Shown here: one piece after another, positions 1 to 5,773 of the stretch | How positions within the stretch are numbered: position 1 is the stretch's first letter | Layout of the letters: every line of letters starts with the position of its first letter | Source: Clostridia bacterium | GTDB lineage: Bacteria > Bacillota > Clostridia > Oscillospirales > CAG-272 | DNA length: 8,113 nt | NCBI GenBank assembly: GCA_017958705.1 | Contig: JAGDCE010000117.1 | Span: forward strand, 1-8,113 | Direction of reading: 5' to 3' | Notes under the pieces: model-generated | The model's database searches: none | What the model saw: the letters and a program-made list of their open reading frames with translations, nothing else | Told to the model about the DNA's origin: nothing | Translations under genes and position numbers: made by a program

Positions 1-118
1 AACGTAGTGAGCGACTTAATTTCTTCATTAGCGAAGCGTCTTCATTAGCCCCGTCGGCCCGTTCCCCAAAACTCGGCAAGCTCGTTTCGGGGACCCCAAG
101 GGCTGGGCGACTTCATTG
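1..118. repeat. Intergenic repeat-rich sequence with imperfect hairpin
   Basis: No gene is visible here. The motif CTTCATTAGC occurs at 23-32 and 40-49, with a related copy CTTCATTGA at 111-119. GCGACTT occurs at 11-17 and 107-113, so the motif brackets the block. Between these copies lies an imperfect inverted repeat: AGCCC (47-51) pairs with GGGCT (100-104), TCCCC (63-67) with GGGGA (89-93), and AAAC (69-72) with GTTT (84-87), leaving an 11-nt loop. I infer a short dispersed intergenic repeat of the kind common in gut Clostridia. Whether it occurs elsewhere in this genome cannot be seen from the window. Confidence 0.45.
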
Positions 119-146
119 AAAAAACCTCGCTTTCGCGAGGTTTTTT
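119..146 (-). terminator. Rho-independent terminator of tRNA-Gln
   Basis: A perfect 6-bp GC-rich stem (CCTCGC at 125-130 with GCGAGG at 135-140) closes a 4-nt loop and is flanked by six A and six T. Read on the minus strand the loop is GAAA, a stable GNRA tetraloop, followed by TTTTTT. It begins one base past the encoded CCA of the tRNA. The A/T flanks could make it work in both directions. Confidence 0.92.
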
Positions 147-147
147 C

Positions 148-225
148 TGGCTGGGATAGCTGGATTCGAACCAGCGGAGTGCAAGAGTCAAAGTCTTGTG
201 CCTTAACCGACTTGGCTATATCCCA
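148..225 (-). tRNA. tRNA-Gln (anticodon TTG)
   Basis: On the minus strand the sequence folds as a full cloverleaf. The 7-bp acceptor stem is TGGGATA with TATCCCA and starts with a U1-A72 pair, a feature of glutamine tRNAs. The D stem is GCC/GGC. The anticodon stem is CAAGA/TCTTG around the loop CTTTGAC, giving anticodon TTG. The T stem is GCTGG/CCAGC with loop TTCGAAT. The discriminator base is G (position 151) and the 3' CCA is encoded (148-150), so the mature end does not need a CCA-adding enzyme. Without CCA the gene spans 151-225. It decodes CAA and, by wobble, CAG. Confidence 0.97.
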
Positions 226-237
226 TTGCAGGGCTAT

Positions 238-266
238 ATTCTATCACAAAACCGGCCGGTTGTCAA
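238..266 (-). promoter_or_regulatory. Sigma-A type promoter of tRNA-Gln
   Basis: On the minus strand a perfect -35 box TTGACA (261-266) and a -10 box TAGAAT (238-243) are separated by exactly 17 nt. The -10 box ends 12 nt before the tRNA 5' end, so the leader is only a few bases. The 12-bp palindrome AACCGGCCGGTT (250-261) fills much of the spacer. Confidence 0.88.
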
Positions 267-283
267 GGCGTTAGACCATTTTT

Positions 284-727
284 TTACAAGTACTGTTTCA
301 TGTCGTTTATCGCGTTGAGCTGGAACTGCATCATGTCGGCGGCGAGCGCCGCGGTCTGCTCGGACACGCCGGGATTGTCGGCGAGCTGCTTTTTTAGCTC
401 CGCCACGCCCATGACGCAGCCGTTTATCATCATCTGCGCCGTCTTGCTGTCGGACGGATCCATCATCTGCTCGACCGCCATTCCGATCTCCGCCGGAAGC
501 TTTTCGAAAAAGCCCGCGTCCTCTGGCGCCTTGCCCTGCCCGGCGAGCAGACCGGCGGCGCGCGCCGCGAAGCCCTGATACTGCTTCAGCTGCTCGCCCA
601 TCAGCTGCCTCAGACCTTCGTTTTCCGTGTCCTTCATCAGCTTCGACGTGGATTCCACGCCCATTTTACAGTTCTTGTAAATGTCTTTCAGCATCTCGGC
701 GTCCGCCGAACCCCGTTTTTTGTCCAT
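284..727 (-). CDS. Small helical protein of unknown function (ferritin-like/DUF2383-like)
   Basis: This 147-residue protein has no signal peptide or membrane segment and is presumably cytosolic. It looks almost wholly alpha-helical, with helices at roughly residues 9-35, 36-64, 75-90 and 95-147, and is rich in Met, Gln, Ala and Lys. The final third has the pattern MMINGCVMGVAELKK followed by a helix ending in MKQYL. That resembles a family of about 145-residue clostridial proteins that I associate with ferritin-like or DUF2383-like four-helix bundles. The match is from memory, and no metal-binding ExxH motif is evident, so no function is given. The ATG is supported by GGAGG at 734-738 with a 6-nt spacer. 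The gene follows the terminator of the upstream carboxypeptidase gene with no clear promoter of its own, so expression may depend on read-through. No convincing terminator separates it from the tRNA. Confidence 0.8.
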   Translation of the reverse strand: MDKKRGSADAEMLKDIYKNCKMGVESTSKLMKDTENEGLRQLMGEQLKQYQGFAARAAGLLAGQGKAPEDAGFFEKLPAEIGMAVEQMMDPSDSKTAQMMINGCVMGVAELKKQLADNPGVSEQTAALAADMMQFQLNAINDMKQYL

Positions 728-739
728 AATGATCCTCCG

Positions 740-775
740 AAAAAAAATAATACCTGCGTAAGCACAGGTATTATT
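740..775 (-). terminator. Rho-independent terminator after the VanY pair
   Basis: An 11-bp perfect stem (746-756 with 765-775, AATAATACCTG and its complement) has an 8-nt loop. On the minus strand it is followed by an uninterrupted run of eight T (747-740). It lies 9 bases beyond the stop of the second carboxypeptidase gene. The T-tract ends one base before the GGAGG of the next gene, so it also sits in that gene's 5' leader. Confidence 0.88.
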
Positions 776-784
776 GACATAAGA

Positions 785-1783
785 TCACGGGTTATTCGCC
801 AGATATTCAACGTATTCCTCAAGACACATGCCCATATCGAAAATCTGCTTCGCGTGATATCTGCCGACGTAGCGGAGATGCCACGGCTCGTAAACGTACG
901 TCGTTATCTCCTCTTTGTCCTGCGGATACCTGAGAATGAAACCGAATTTCCAGCAGTTTTCGGCAAGCCACCCGGCCTCGTACGTGCCGGCGAAGTTCGA
1001 GAGCGTGTGGTCGTAATCGAGCACGTCGACGGCAAGACCGGACTGATGCTCGCTCTCTCCCGGGTACGCCGTGTCGGATCTCGTCTTCGCGATCGCCTCC
1101 TCCTCGGTCATGCCCTCTTCCATGTATCCTTTGACTTCGTTGTCGAAGATGTATTTCTGCGTGTTGTACGGGCGGTACGCGCTGACGGACGTCATCGTTT
1201 TGCAGCCGTTCGCCCGCGATTCTTTCAGAAACGCCTCGAGCGCTTTCGCGGCGTACAGCCGCAGCTGGTCTTTCCGGTCGCCCCTCCTGTCGGCGAGCAG
1301 CGTCAGATCCGACGGCTTGTAATCGCTGCCCAGCGGGTGGTCCGGGTTGACGAGCAGAAGATACGCGTCCCTGTCCTCCGGGTCCATGTATTTTTCATAA
1401 GCGGAAAGATCTTCCTTGAAGCCGAGCTCGTTTTCATACGGCGCGGTCTCGGGCACCGTTGTTTCCGGGGCCGTGGTCTCCGGGACCGTCGTTTCGGGGA
1501 CCGTTGTTTCAGGCGCTGTCGTTTCCGGTACGGTCGTCTCCGGAACCGTGGTTTCCGGTACGGTCGTTTCGGCTTCCGTTGTTTCCGGCGGCTCGGTCTC
1601 CGGCTCGGCAGTTTCGGGCTCTGTTGTTTCGGGCTCCGTCGTCTCCGGCACGGTCGTTTCGGGTACCGTCGTCCCGGAAGCCATCGTCTCCGGCCCGGTG
1701 TCGTATGGCTCCGGGGAGACGCACGACGTCAGTATCAGCGCGCACAGCACGGCGGCGGTCAATGCGATAAAAATCCTTTTCAA
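785..1783 (-). CDS. VanY-type D,D-carboxypeptidase lipoprotein with PETT-repeat stalk
   Basis: This 332-residue lipoprotein belongs to the peptidase M15B (VanY) family. Such zinc enzymes remove the terminal D-Ala from peptidoglycan stem peptides outside the membrane. A type II signal peptide ends in the lipobox L18-T-S-C21, so Cys21 should be lipidated. Residues 38-112 are 15 in-register copies of a TTxPE pentapeptide, a likely extended stalk. The catalytic domain (about 119-332) has SAYR at 201-204, Gln209, zinc ligands His246 (SEHQSG), Asp253 (GLAVD) and His302, and catalytic Glu299 in EPWH. All key residues are present. The start is TTG at 1781-1783 because GGGAG (1790-1794) lies 6 nt upstream. 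The frame stays open further upstream, but only inside the preceding gene. It is second of a tandem pair, 13 nt after its paralogue. A role in wall remodelling is more likely than glycopeptide resistance, since no vanHAX or vanRS genes are nearby. Confidence 0.95.
   Translation of the reverse strand: MKRIFIALTAAVLCALILTSCVSPEPYDTGPETMASGTTVPETTVPETTEPETTEPETAEPETEPPETTEAETTVPETTVPETTVPETTAPETTVPETTVPETTAPETTVPETAPYENELGFKEDLSAYEKYMDPEDRDAYLLLVNPDHPLGSDYKPSDLTLLADRRGDRKDQLRLYAAKALEAFLKESRANGCKTMTSVSAYRPYNTQKYIFDNEVKGYMEEGMTEEEAIAKTRSDTAYPGESEHQSGLAVDVLDYDHTLSNFAGTYEAGWLAENCWKFGFILRYPQDKEEITTYVYEPWHLRYVGRYHAKQIFDMGMCLEEYVEYLANNP
847..907. repeat. Near-identical block shared by the two VanY genes (copy 1)
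   Basis: This 61-nt segment encodes the EPWH active-site strand and the segment after it. It matches 1856-1916 at a fixed offset of 1009 bp with only two mismatches (877 and 878). Confidence 0.9.
1442..1672 (-). repeat. 15-bp tandem repeat encoding 15 TTxPE pentapeptides
   Basis: The array has a strict 15-bp period with no gap in register, and it encodes residues 38-112 plus a partial unit. Position x is Val, Glu, Ala or Pro. Most units differ by synonymous changes, while one 15-mer is exactly repeated at 1521-1535 and 1551-1565. The protein pattern is therefore better conserved than the DNA. Confidence 0.95.
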
Positions 1784-1789
1784 ATCGAT

Positions 1790-1794
1790 CTCCC
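1790..1794 (-). promoter_or_regulatory. Ribosome binding site fixing the TTG start of the second VanY gene
   Basis: GGGAG on the minus strand lies 6 nt before the TTG at 1781-1783, inside the 13-nt gap between the two carboxypeptidase genes. Starting here gives a proper lipoprotein signal peptide beginning MKRIF. The more upstream in-frame TTG at 1829-1831 would add 16 residues unlike a signal peptide and overlap the neighbouring gene. Confidence 0.85.
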
Positions 1795-1796
1795 GG

Positions 1797-2747
1797 TCAG
1801 TTGTTCGCCAGATATTCGATATATTCTTCAAGGCACATGCCCATCTCGTATATGCGCTTCGCGTGATATCTGCCGACGTAGCGGAAGTGCCACGGCTCGT
1901 AAACGTACGTCGTTATTTCTTCCTTGTCGGGCAGATAGCGCAGGATGAAGCCGAATTTCCAGGCGTTTTCCGCAAGCCATTTCGCCTCGTAAGTGTCGGC
2001 GAAAGCCGGCTGAGCCGAGCTCAGGTTGTGCATATCGACTGCAAGCCCCGTCTGATGCTCGCTCTCGCCCGGGAACGCCGTGTCCTTTCGCTCTATCGCG
2101 ATCGCCTCTTCCTCGGAATATCCCTTTTCCATCAGCTTTTTAACGTCGCCGTCGAATATCTCTTTCTGCGAATCGTAGCTTCTGTAAGCGCTCGTCACGG
2201 TCACGTTCTTGCAGCCGTTCGCACGCGCTTCCTTGAGGAACGCCTCAAGCGACTTGGCGGCGTAGAGCCGCATATATCTCTTGCTCCTGTCGGGTCTCGT
2301 GTCGACGAGCGGCTCGAGATCGGTCGGCTTGTGGTCTTTGCCGACTGGGTTGGACGGGTTGACGAGTATCAGATACGCGTCGCGGTCCTCGGGATTCATG
2401 TATTTTTCATAAGACGACAGATCGACCGTGAAATCCGGGATGTCCGGGTCTTTTTCCGGCGCCGTCGTCGGCTCCGGCGTGGTCTGCGCGGTCGTGGTCT
2501 GTTGCTCCGTCACGGGCTCGGTCTGCTCCTGCGTGACCGTATCGGGCTCGTCCGTCTGTGTGCCGGGCACCTCGTCCGTCGAGATCGGCGGGAGCGTTTC
2601 CGGATCGGGCTGAGTCGCGTCCGTCGGCGCGGTTATTACCGTGTGCGACGTAGTGAACGGCTCCTCCGGCTCGCAGCCGCAGAGCAGTACGGAACACAGA
2701 GTCGCCGCGGCGAGCACGGCCGATACTGATTTTATTCTAAGATCCAT
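1797..2747 (-). CDS. VanY-type D,D-carboxypeptidase lipoprotein, first of tandem pair
   Basis: This 316-residue protein belongs to the M15B (VanY) family of zinc D,D-carboxypeptidases, which remove the terminal D-Ala from cell-wall stem peptides. The N-terminus is a lipoprotein signal with lipobox L22-C-G-C25. Residues 26 to about 105 form a Thr/Pro/Glu/Gln-rich linker without a strict repeat. The catalytic domain has SAYR (186-189), Gln194, zinc ligands His231, Asp238 and His287, and catalytic Glu284 in EPWH. By eye the domain is about two-thirds identical to its downstream paralogue, so this is a tandem duplication with diverged stalks. The ATG at 2745-2747 is chosen because AGAGAGG (2756-2762) lies 8 nt upstream; codons further upstream would place this site inside the gene. 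A promoter sits directly upstream, giving a leader of roughly 17 nt. Close function and substrate (pentapeptide versus a particular cross-linked form) cannot be read from the sequence. Confidence 0.95.
   Translation of the reverse strand: MDLRIKSVSAVLAAATLCSVLLCGCEPEEPFTTSHTVITAPTDATQPDPETLPPISTDEVPGTQTDEPDTVTQEQTEPVTEQQTTTAQTTPEPTTAPEKDPDIPDFTVDLSSYEKYMNPEDRDAYLILVNPSNPVGKDHKPTDLEPLVDTRPDRSKRYMRLYAAKSLEAFLKEARANGCKNVTVTSAYRSYDSQKEIFDGDVKKLMEKGYSEEEAIAIERKDTAFPGESEHQTGLAVDMHNLSSAQPAFADTYEAKWLAENAWKFGFILRYLPDKEEITTYVYEPWHFRYVGRYHAKRIYEMGMCLEEYIEYLANN
1856..1916. repeat. Near-identical block shared by the two VanY genes (copy 2)
   Basis: This is the partner of 847-907, with 59 of 61 bases identical. 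It encodes the same active-site EPWH region in the first gene of the tandem pair. Confidence 0.9.
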
Positions 2748-2770
2748 TGCTGATACCTCTCTTTTCATCA

Positions 2771-2799
2771 ATTTTACACGGATACGGACTTCAAATCAA
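2771..2799 (-). promoter_or_regulatory. Sigma-A type promoter for the VanY pair
   Basis: On the minus strand TTGATT (2794-2799) and TAAAAT (2771-2776) are separated by 17 nt. Transcription would start near 2764, just upstream of the ribosome binding site at 2756-2762, giving a very short leader. Confidence 0.75.
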
Positions 2800-2877
2800 G
2801 TGAAATGGTGTGCATTTTTTTAAATAATCTATTTACAAAACCGTGCGGATAGTGTATAATGGACGTGTCGGATACGG
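2779..2877. promoter_or_regulatory. Possible shared operator: 9-bp direct repeat CGGATACGG
   Basis: CGGATACGG occurs at 2779-2787, in the spacer of the minus-strand promoter, and at 2869-2877, just after the expected plus-strand start point. The two copies are 90 bp apart. Placement at both divergent promoters suggests a regulator site, but two 9-mers in GC-rich DNA may be coincidence. Confidence 0.25.
2832..2860 (+). promoter_or_regulatory. Sigma-A type promoter for the kinase-glucosaminidase operon
   Basis: TTTACA (2832-2837) and a perfect TATAAT (2855-2860) have a 17-nt spacer. Transcription should start near 2867, leaving about 68 nt of leader before the kinase-like gene. A perfect 12-bp palindrome (2879-2890, CGCCGCGCGGCG) lies in that leader. 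No other promoter is evident upstream of the downstream genes. Confidence 0.85.
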
Positions 2878-2934
2878 TCGCCGCGCGGCGAAAACGGTCC
2901 GAAAACAGCAGATTTTGCGATTTCGGTGGATGAT

Positions 2935-3861
2935 ATGAAAAAAAGAGTACTGATACTGTCCGGCGCATACATGTGCTTCGACGCTTATATGCAGGCCCTG
3001 CCCGGCGGCACGAACGAGGCGAGGGGCGACGGCTATAAATACGTTCCCGGCGGGAACGGGACAGTCGCCGCGCTGACGTTCCGCGCGCTCGGGCTCGACA
3101 GCATTTTCTGCTCCGCCGTCGGCTCCGACCGCCACGGCAGAGAGCTTACCGGCTTTCTTGAAAGCGCCGGCGTCGACCGCAGGTTCGTGAAGCGGGCCGA
3201 AAAAAAGGAGACCGGACTGTACATGACTATCCACGAGCAGAGCAGAGCCGGCAGGATCATAAGGTTCCCCGGCGCGAACGAAACTCTGACGGCGGAGGAC
3301 GTGAAGGCGGCGTTCATGGTGTATCCCGACGCCGTGTACATACAGAATGATCTGCCGGACGGGCTCGCCGCCTACGCCGCGAACGTCGCGGCGAACAAAG
3401 GCGTGCCGGTGTTCTGGCATCCGTGCGGACCGGCAAAGCGGTCCGAGCCGCCGATCGGCGTACGGCTCGAGGCGGCGGTTTTCGAGGCGTCCGAGGTCGG
3501 ATCGTACTGCGGCGTGGAGCCGACGGAATATGAGAAATTTCTTCCGGCTGCGATGGCGCTCGCCTCGCGTATCAGCGCGAAGTACTATATAATCCGCATC
3601 CCGGACCGCGGCGCGTTCATCTACGACGGACTGCACAGCGAGATGGCGGCGGAATATCCTTCAACGTATCTCGACGAAAACTACGCCCCCGCCGTGTACG
3701 GCGCGGCGTTCTGCGCGGCGTATATAAAGACCGACGGAAACGCGAGAAAGGCGGCCAAATGCGCCGCCGCGGCGTACGCCTATTCATCCTCGAACGAGGG
3801 CGGCGTCGGCTCCGTCCCGTCCGCCGACGATCTGATAAAATTTTTGAAAAAAGACGGCTGA
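2935..3861 (+). CDS. Ribokinase-like PfkB family protein lacking the catalytic Asp
   Basis: This 308-residue cytosolic protein has the full layout of the PfkB/ribokinase sugar-kinase family. Visible elements are the GGNG sugar-binding motif (39-42), GAN (113-115), a segment like the ribokinase QLE-P motif (IQNDLP, 136-141), a Gly-Ala in the nucleotide-binding segment (DRGA, 224-227), and a C-terminal GVGSVPS resembling the SIP motif. At the family's second signature, normally DTxGAGDAF, this protein reads APAVYGAAF (251-259). The catalytic base Asp is therefore Ala257, and the GAG anion hole is largely gone. It may be a pseudokinase, a sugar-binding sensor or a divergent enzyme. The ATG at 2935 is chosen for GGTGGA at 2925-2930; a GTG at 2926 in the same frame has no ribosome site. 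It is the first gene of the operon and ends 1 nt before the glucosaminidase gene. The sugar substrate is unknown. Confidence 0.88.
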   Translation: MKKRVLILSGAYMCFDAYMQALPGGTNEARGDGYKYVPGGNGTVAALTFRALGLDSIFCSAVGSDRHGRELTGFLESAGVDRRFVKRAEKKETGLYMTIHEQSRAGRIIRFPGANETLTAEDVKAAFMVYPDAVYIQNDLPDGLAAYAANVAANKGVPVFWHPCGPAKRSEPPIGVRLEAAVFEASEVGSYCGVEPTEYEKFLPAAMALASRISAKYYIIRIPDRGAFIYDGLHSEMAAEYPSTYLDENYAPAVYGAAFCAAYIKTDGNARKAAKCAAAAYAYSSSNEGGVGSVPSADDLIKFLKKDG

Positions 3862-3862
3862 G

Positions 3863-5773
3863 ATGGATAACCGGATGAAAAAGATCATAAAAGTACTGTG
3901 CGCGACGCTCGCGCTGCTTCTGATACAGATCCCGGCATTTTCGGCGGAGGACGGCTACGCGGAGTCGCTCGTACAAAAAGGCTTCCCGAAGGATTACGCG
4001 GAAAAACTAAGCCGGCTTCATAAAACGCATCCGTCCTGGGAGTTCGAGCCGATAAACATAACCGAAATGTCGGGCGGCAAATACACGTGGGATTACGTGC
4101 TTTACATGGAGACCGAGGACAACCCGAAGCGGAGCCTCGTGCCGAACGGCGATCAGTATATCGTACTGCGCGACATGTCGAATTACGAGCAGTACGATTC
4201 CGGCTGGTGGAAGGCGTCGCGCGCCGCGGTCGAATACATGATGGACCCGCGCAATTTCATGGACGAGCAGCAGATATTCCAGTTTTACGATCTCGCCTGG
4301 AACGACACCACGACGCTCGACATGGTGAAAGCCGCCGTAAAAGGCACGTTCATGGCGAACGCCAGACTCGACGGCGAATATTCCGATACGACGTATGCAG
4401 AATACTTTTATGAGATCGGAAAAGAGCTCGGAGCGAGCCCGGTTTATCTCGCGGCGAGAGTCAGAGCGGAGCAGGGCACCGCGGGAACGAGCTCGCTGAT
4501 AAACGGCAAATGCGGCGACAAGCTCTGGTATTATTATTCGAACAAAGTCACCGGCTCCGAAAACGGTCACCTGATAAAAGCCCCGACCTCGGGCTATACC
4601 GAAGCGCAGCTCAAATCGTATAACGGACTGTATAACTACTTCAACATCGGAGCCGCCGGCACCGGATATTTCGCGATCTATCTCGGCGGTATGAACGAGG
4701 CGAAAAACGGCACGCCGGAAAAAGCCGCGGAATGGGGCGGCGCGTCGTGGAACACGCGCTGGAAGGCGCTTTACGGCGGGGCGTACCGCGCCACGGACAC
4801 GTATATAAAAGACTATCAGAACACGCCGTATTTTCAGAAATTCAACGTCGACCCGAGATCTTCGCGCAATTTCTGGGGTCAGTATATGCAGAGCATCCAC
4901 GGCTCGACCGGCGTGGCGACCACGTTTTACAATTCCTTTAAAGAAAACGCCATGCTCGATCTGCCGTATACGTTCCTTATCCCGGTGTTCGACGGAATGC
5001 CGGAGTCGTGTCCGTATCCCGACGGCTCGGAATTCCAGGATACCAGGTATTTGACTAAAGACAGCGTGGCGTCATACGTAACACTCGATCTTTCCGCCCT
5101 TGACGGCGTGAAGAAGAGGTATTCGAAAGCAAAGGTAAGCTGGCGCGTGTTCGCCGGCGGCACCGGCGACTGCCTCGGGCTCGGCGACATGGATCTTTCC
5201 GTTTATTCCGGCGTATGTATAGAATACTCCGTTGCTGAGAATTTCGACCGAGACGCCTGCGGCGTGGCTTCGTTCATCGGACTTGTATCCGACGGTGCGG
5301 CGCCTTACGGCGGAGAGGGGAGCGAGCCGGATTATTCCGCGGATATAGCGCATAAACGCATAAACGACGGCAAAAACGGCTATCTGCACCGCATCTCGAC
5401 TTATATCGACCTGTCGGACGTCGCGTACAGCGGACCGGTGTTCCTGTGCGCGTACACGCAGAAAAACCAGACTTATCTGATACACAATATCGCATTCGTC
5501 ACAAATAAAGGATATGAAGCGCCGGAGCCCGTCACCGCGCCCGTGACGGAAACGGAGCCGCCGACGGAGCCCGAGGCGACGACCGGGCCCGAACCCGCCG
5601 GCACGAAGCCGGATACGACGGCGGCGCCGGAACCTGCGGCCGGAGAAGAGGGCTTCAGGCCGTTATACGCAGTCATCATCGCGGTTTGCTCGGCGGTCAT
5701 CGCCGGCGGTATTGCCGCAGTTATAGTAATGAAAGTACCGAAAAAGGAGAAAAAGACCGATGAAGAGAAGTGA
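3863..5773 (+). CDS. GH73-type N-acetylglucosaminidase, membrane-anchored
   Basis: This 636-residue exported wall hydrolase probably cleaves the GlcNAc-MurNAc bonds of peptidoglycan glycan strands (LytD/LytG-like glucosaminidase). It has a signal peptide at about 1-28, ending PAFSA. The N-terminal motifs are typical of clostridial family members: FPKDYAEKL, HPSWEFEP and YMMDPRNF (125-132). The GH73 core has the catalytic Glu203 in RVRAEQG and YNYFNIGA (257-264). Residues about 390-550 form a second region, probably beta-rich, that I do not recognise. It may bind wall glycans. A Thr/Pro/Glu linker (551-597), one membrane helix (600-624) and a Lys/Glu-rich tail follow, so the enzyme should stay tethered at its C-terminus. 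The start is uncertain between 3863 and an ATG at 3875, as neither has a strong ribosome site. A start 1 nt after the kinase stop suggests translational coupling. Confidence 0.92.
   Translation: MDNRMKKIIKVLCATLALLLIQIPAFSAEDGYAESLVQKGFPKDYAEKLSRLHKTHPSWEFEPINITEMSGGKYTWDYVLYMETEDNPKRSLVPNGDQYIVLRDMSNYEQYDSGWWKASRAAVEYMMDPRNFMDEQQIFQFYDLAWNDTTTLDMVKAAVKGTFMANARLDGEYSDTTYAEYFYEIGKELGASPVYLAARVRAEQGTAGTSSLINGKCGDKLWYYYSNKVTGSENGHLIKAPTSGYTEAQLKSYNGLYNYFNIGAAGTGYFAIYLGGMNEAKNGTPEKAAEWGGASWNTRWKALYGGAYRATDTYIKDYQNTPYFQKFNVDPRSSRNFWGQYMQSIHGSTGVATTFYNSFKENAMLDLPYTFLIPVFDGMPESCPYPDGSEFQDTRYLTKDSVASYVTLDLSALDGVKKRYSKAKVSWRVFAGGTGDCLGLGDMDLSVYSGVCIEYSVAENFDRDACGVASFIGLVSDGAAPYGGEGSEPDYSADIAHKRINDGKNGYLHRISTYIDLSDVAYSGPVFLCAYTQKNQTYLIHNIAFVTNKGYEAPEPVTAPVTETEPPTEPEATTGPEPAGTKPDTTAAPEPAAGEEGFRPLYAVIIAVCSAVIAGGIAAVIVMKVPKKEKKTDEEK

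Noticed and set aside
250..261. AACCGGCCGGTT as terminator of the small helical protein gene
   Set aside because: The palindrome has no loop and would form only a 4-bp stem, followed by just four T. It is embedded in a consensus promoter.
1442..1672. Periodic repeats as a CRISPR array
   Set aside because: The 15-bp period has no spacers and encodes an in-frame pentapeptide within a lipoprotein gene.
1784..1831. Upstream TTG start (1829-1831) for the second VanY gene
   Set aside because: It would put 16 residues unlike a signal peptide before the lipoprotein signal and overlap the previous gene. GGGAG lies correctly spaced before the TTG at 1781-1783.
1416..2729. Long plus-strand open frame of 437 codons opposite both VanY genes
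   Set aside because: It is antisense to two genes with complete catalytic motifs, spans their junction, and reads as low-complexity Val/Ser/Gly then Arg-rich sequence. It is a by-product of GC-rich codon use and the 15-bp repeat.
785..2747. Vancomycin resistance cluster
   Set aside because: VanY-type enzymes occur widely as housekeeping wall enzymes. No D-Ala-D-Lac ligase, VanH, VanX or VanRS regulator is in the window.
2926..2934. GTG start for the PfkB-like gene
   Set aside because: No ribosome site precedes it, while the GTG itself is part of the GGTGGA that serves the ATG at 2935.
4007..4900. Minus-strand open frame opposite the glucosaminidase
   Set aside because: The plus strand carries clear GH73 motifs. 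The antisense product is an Arg/Val-rich shadow without a start signal.
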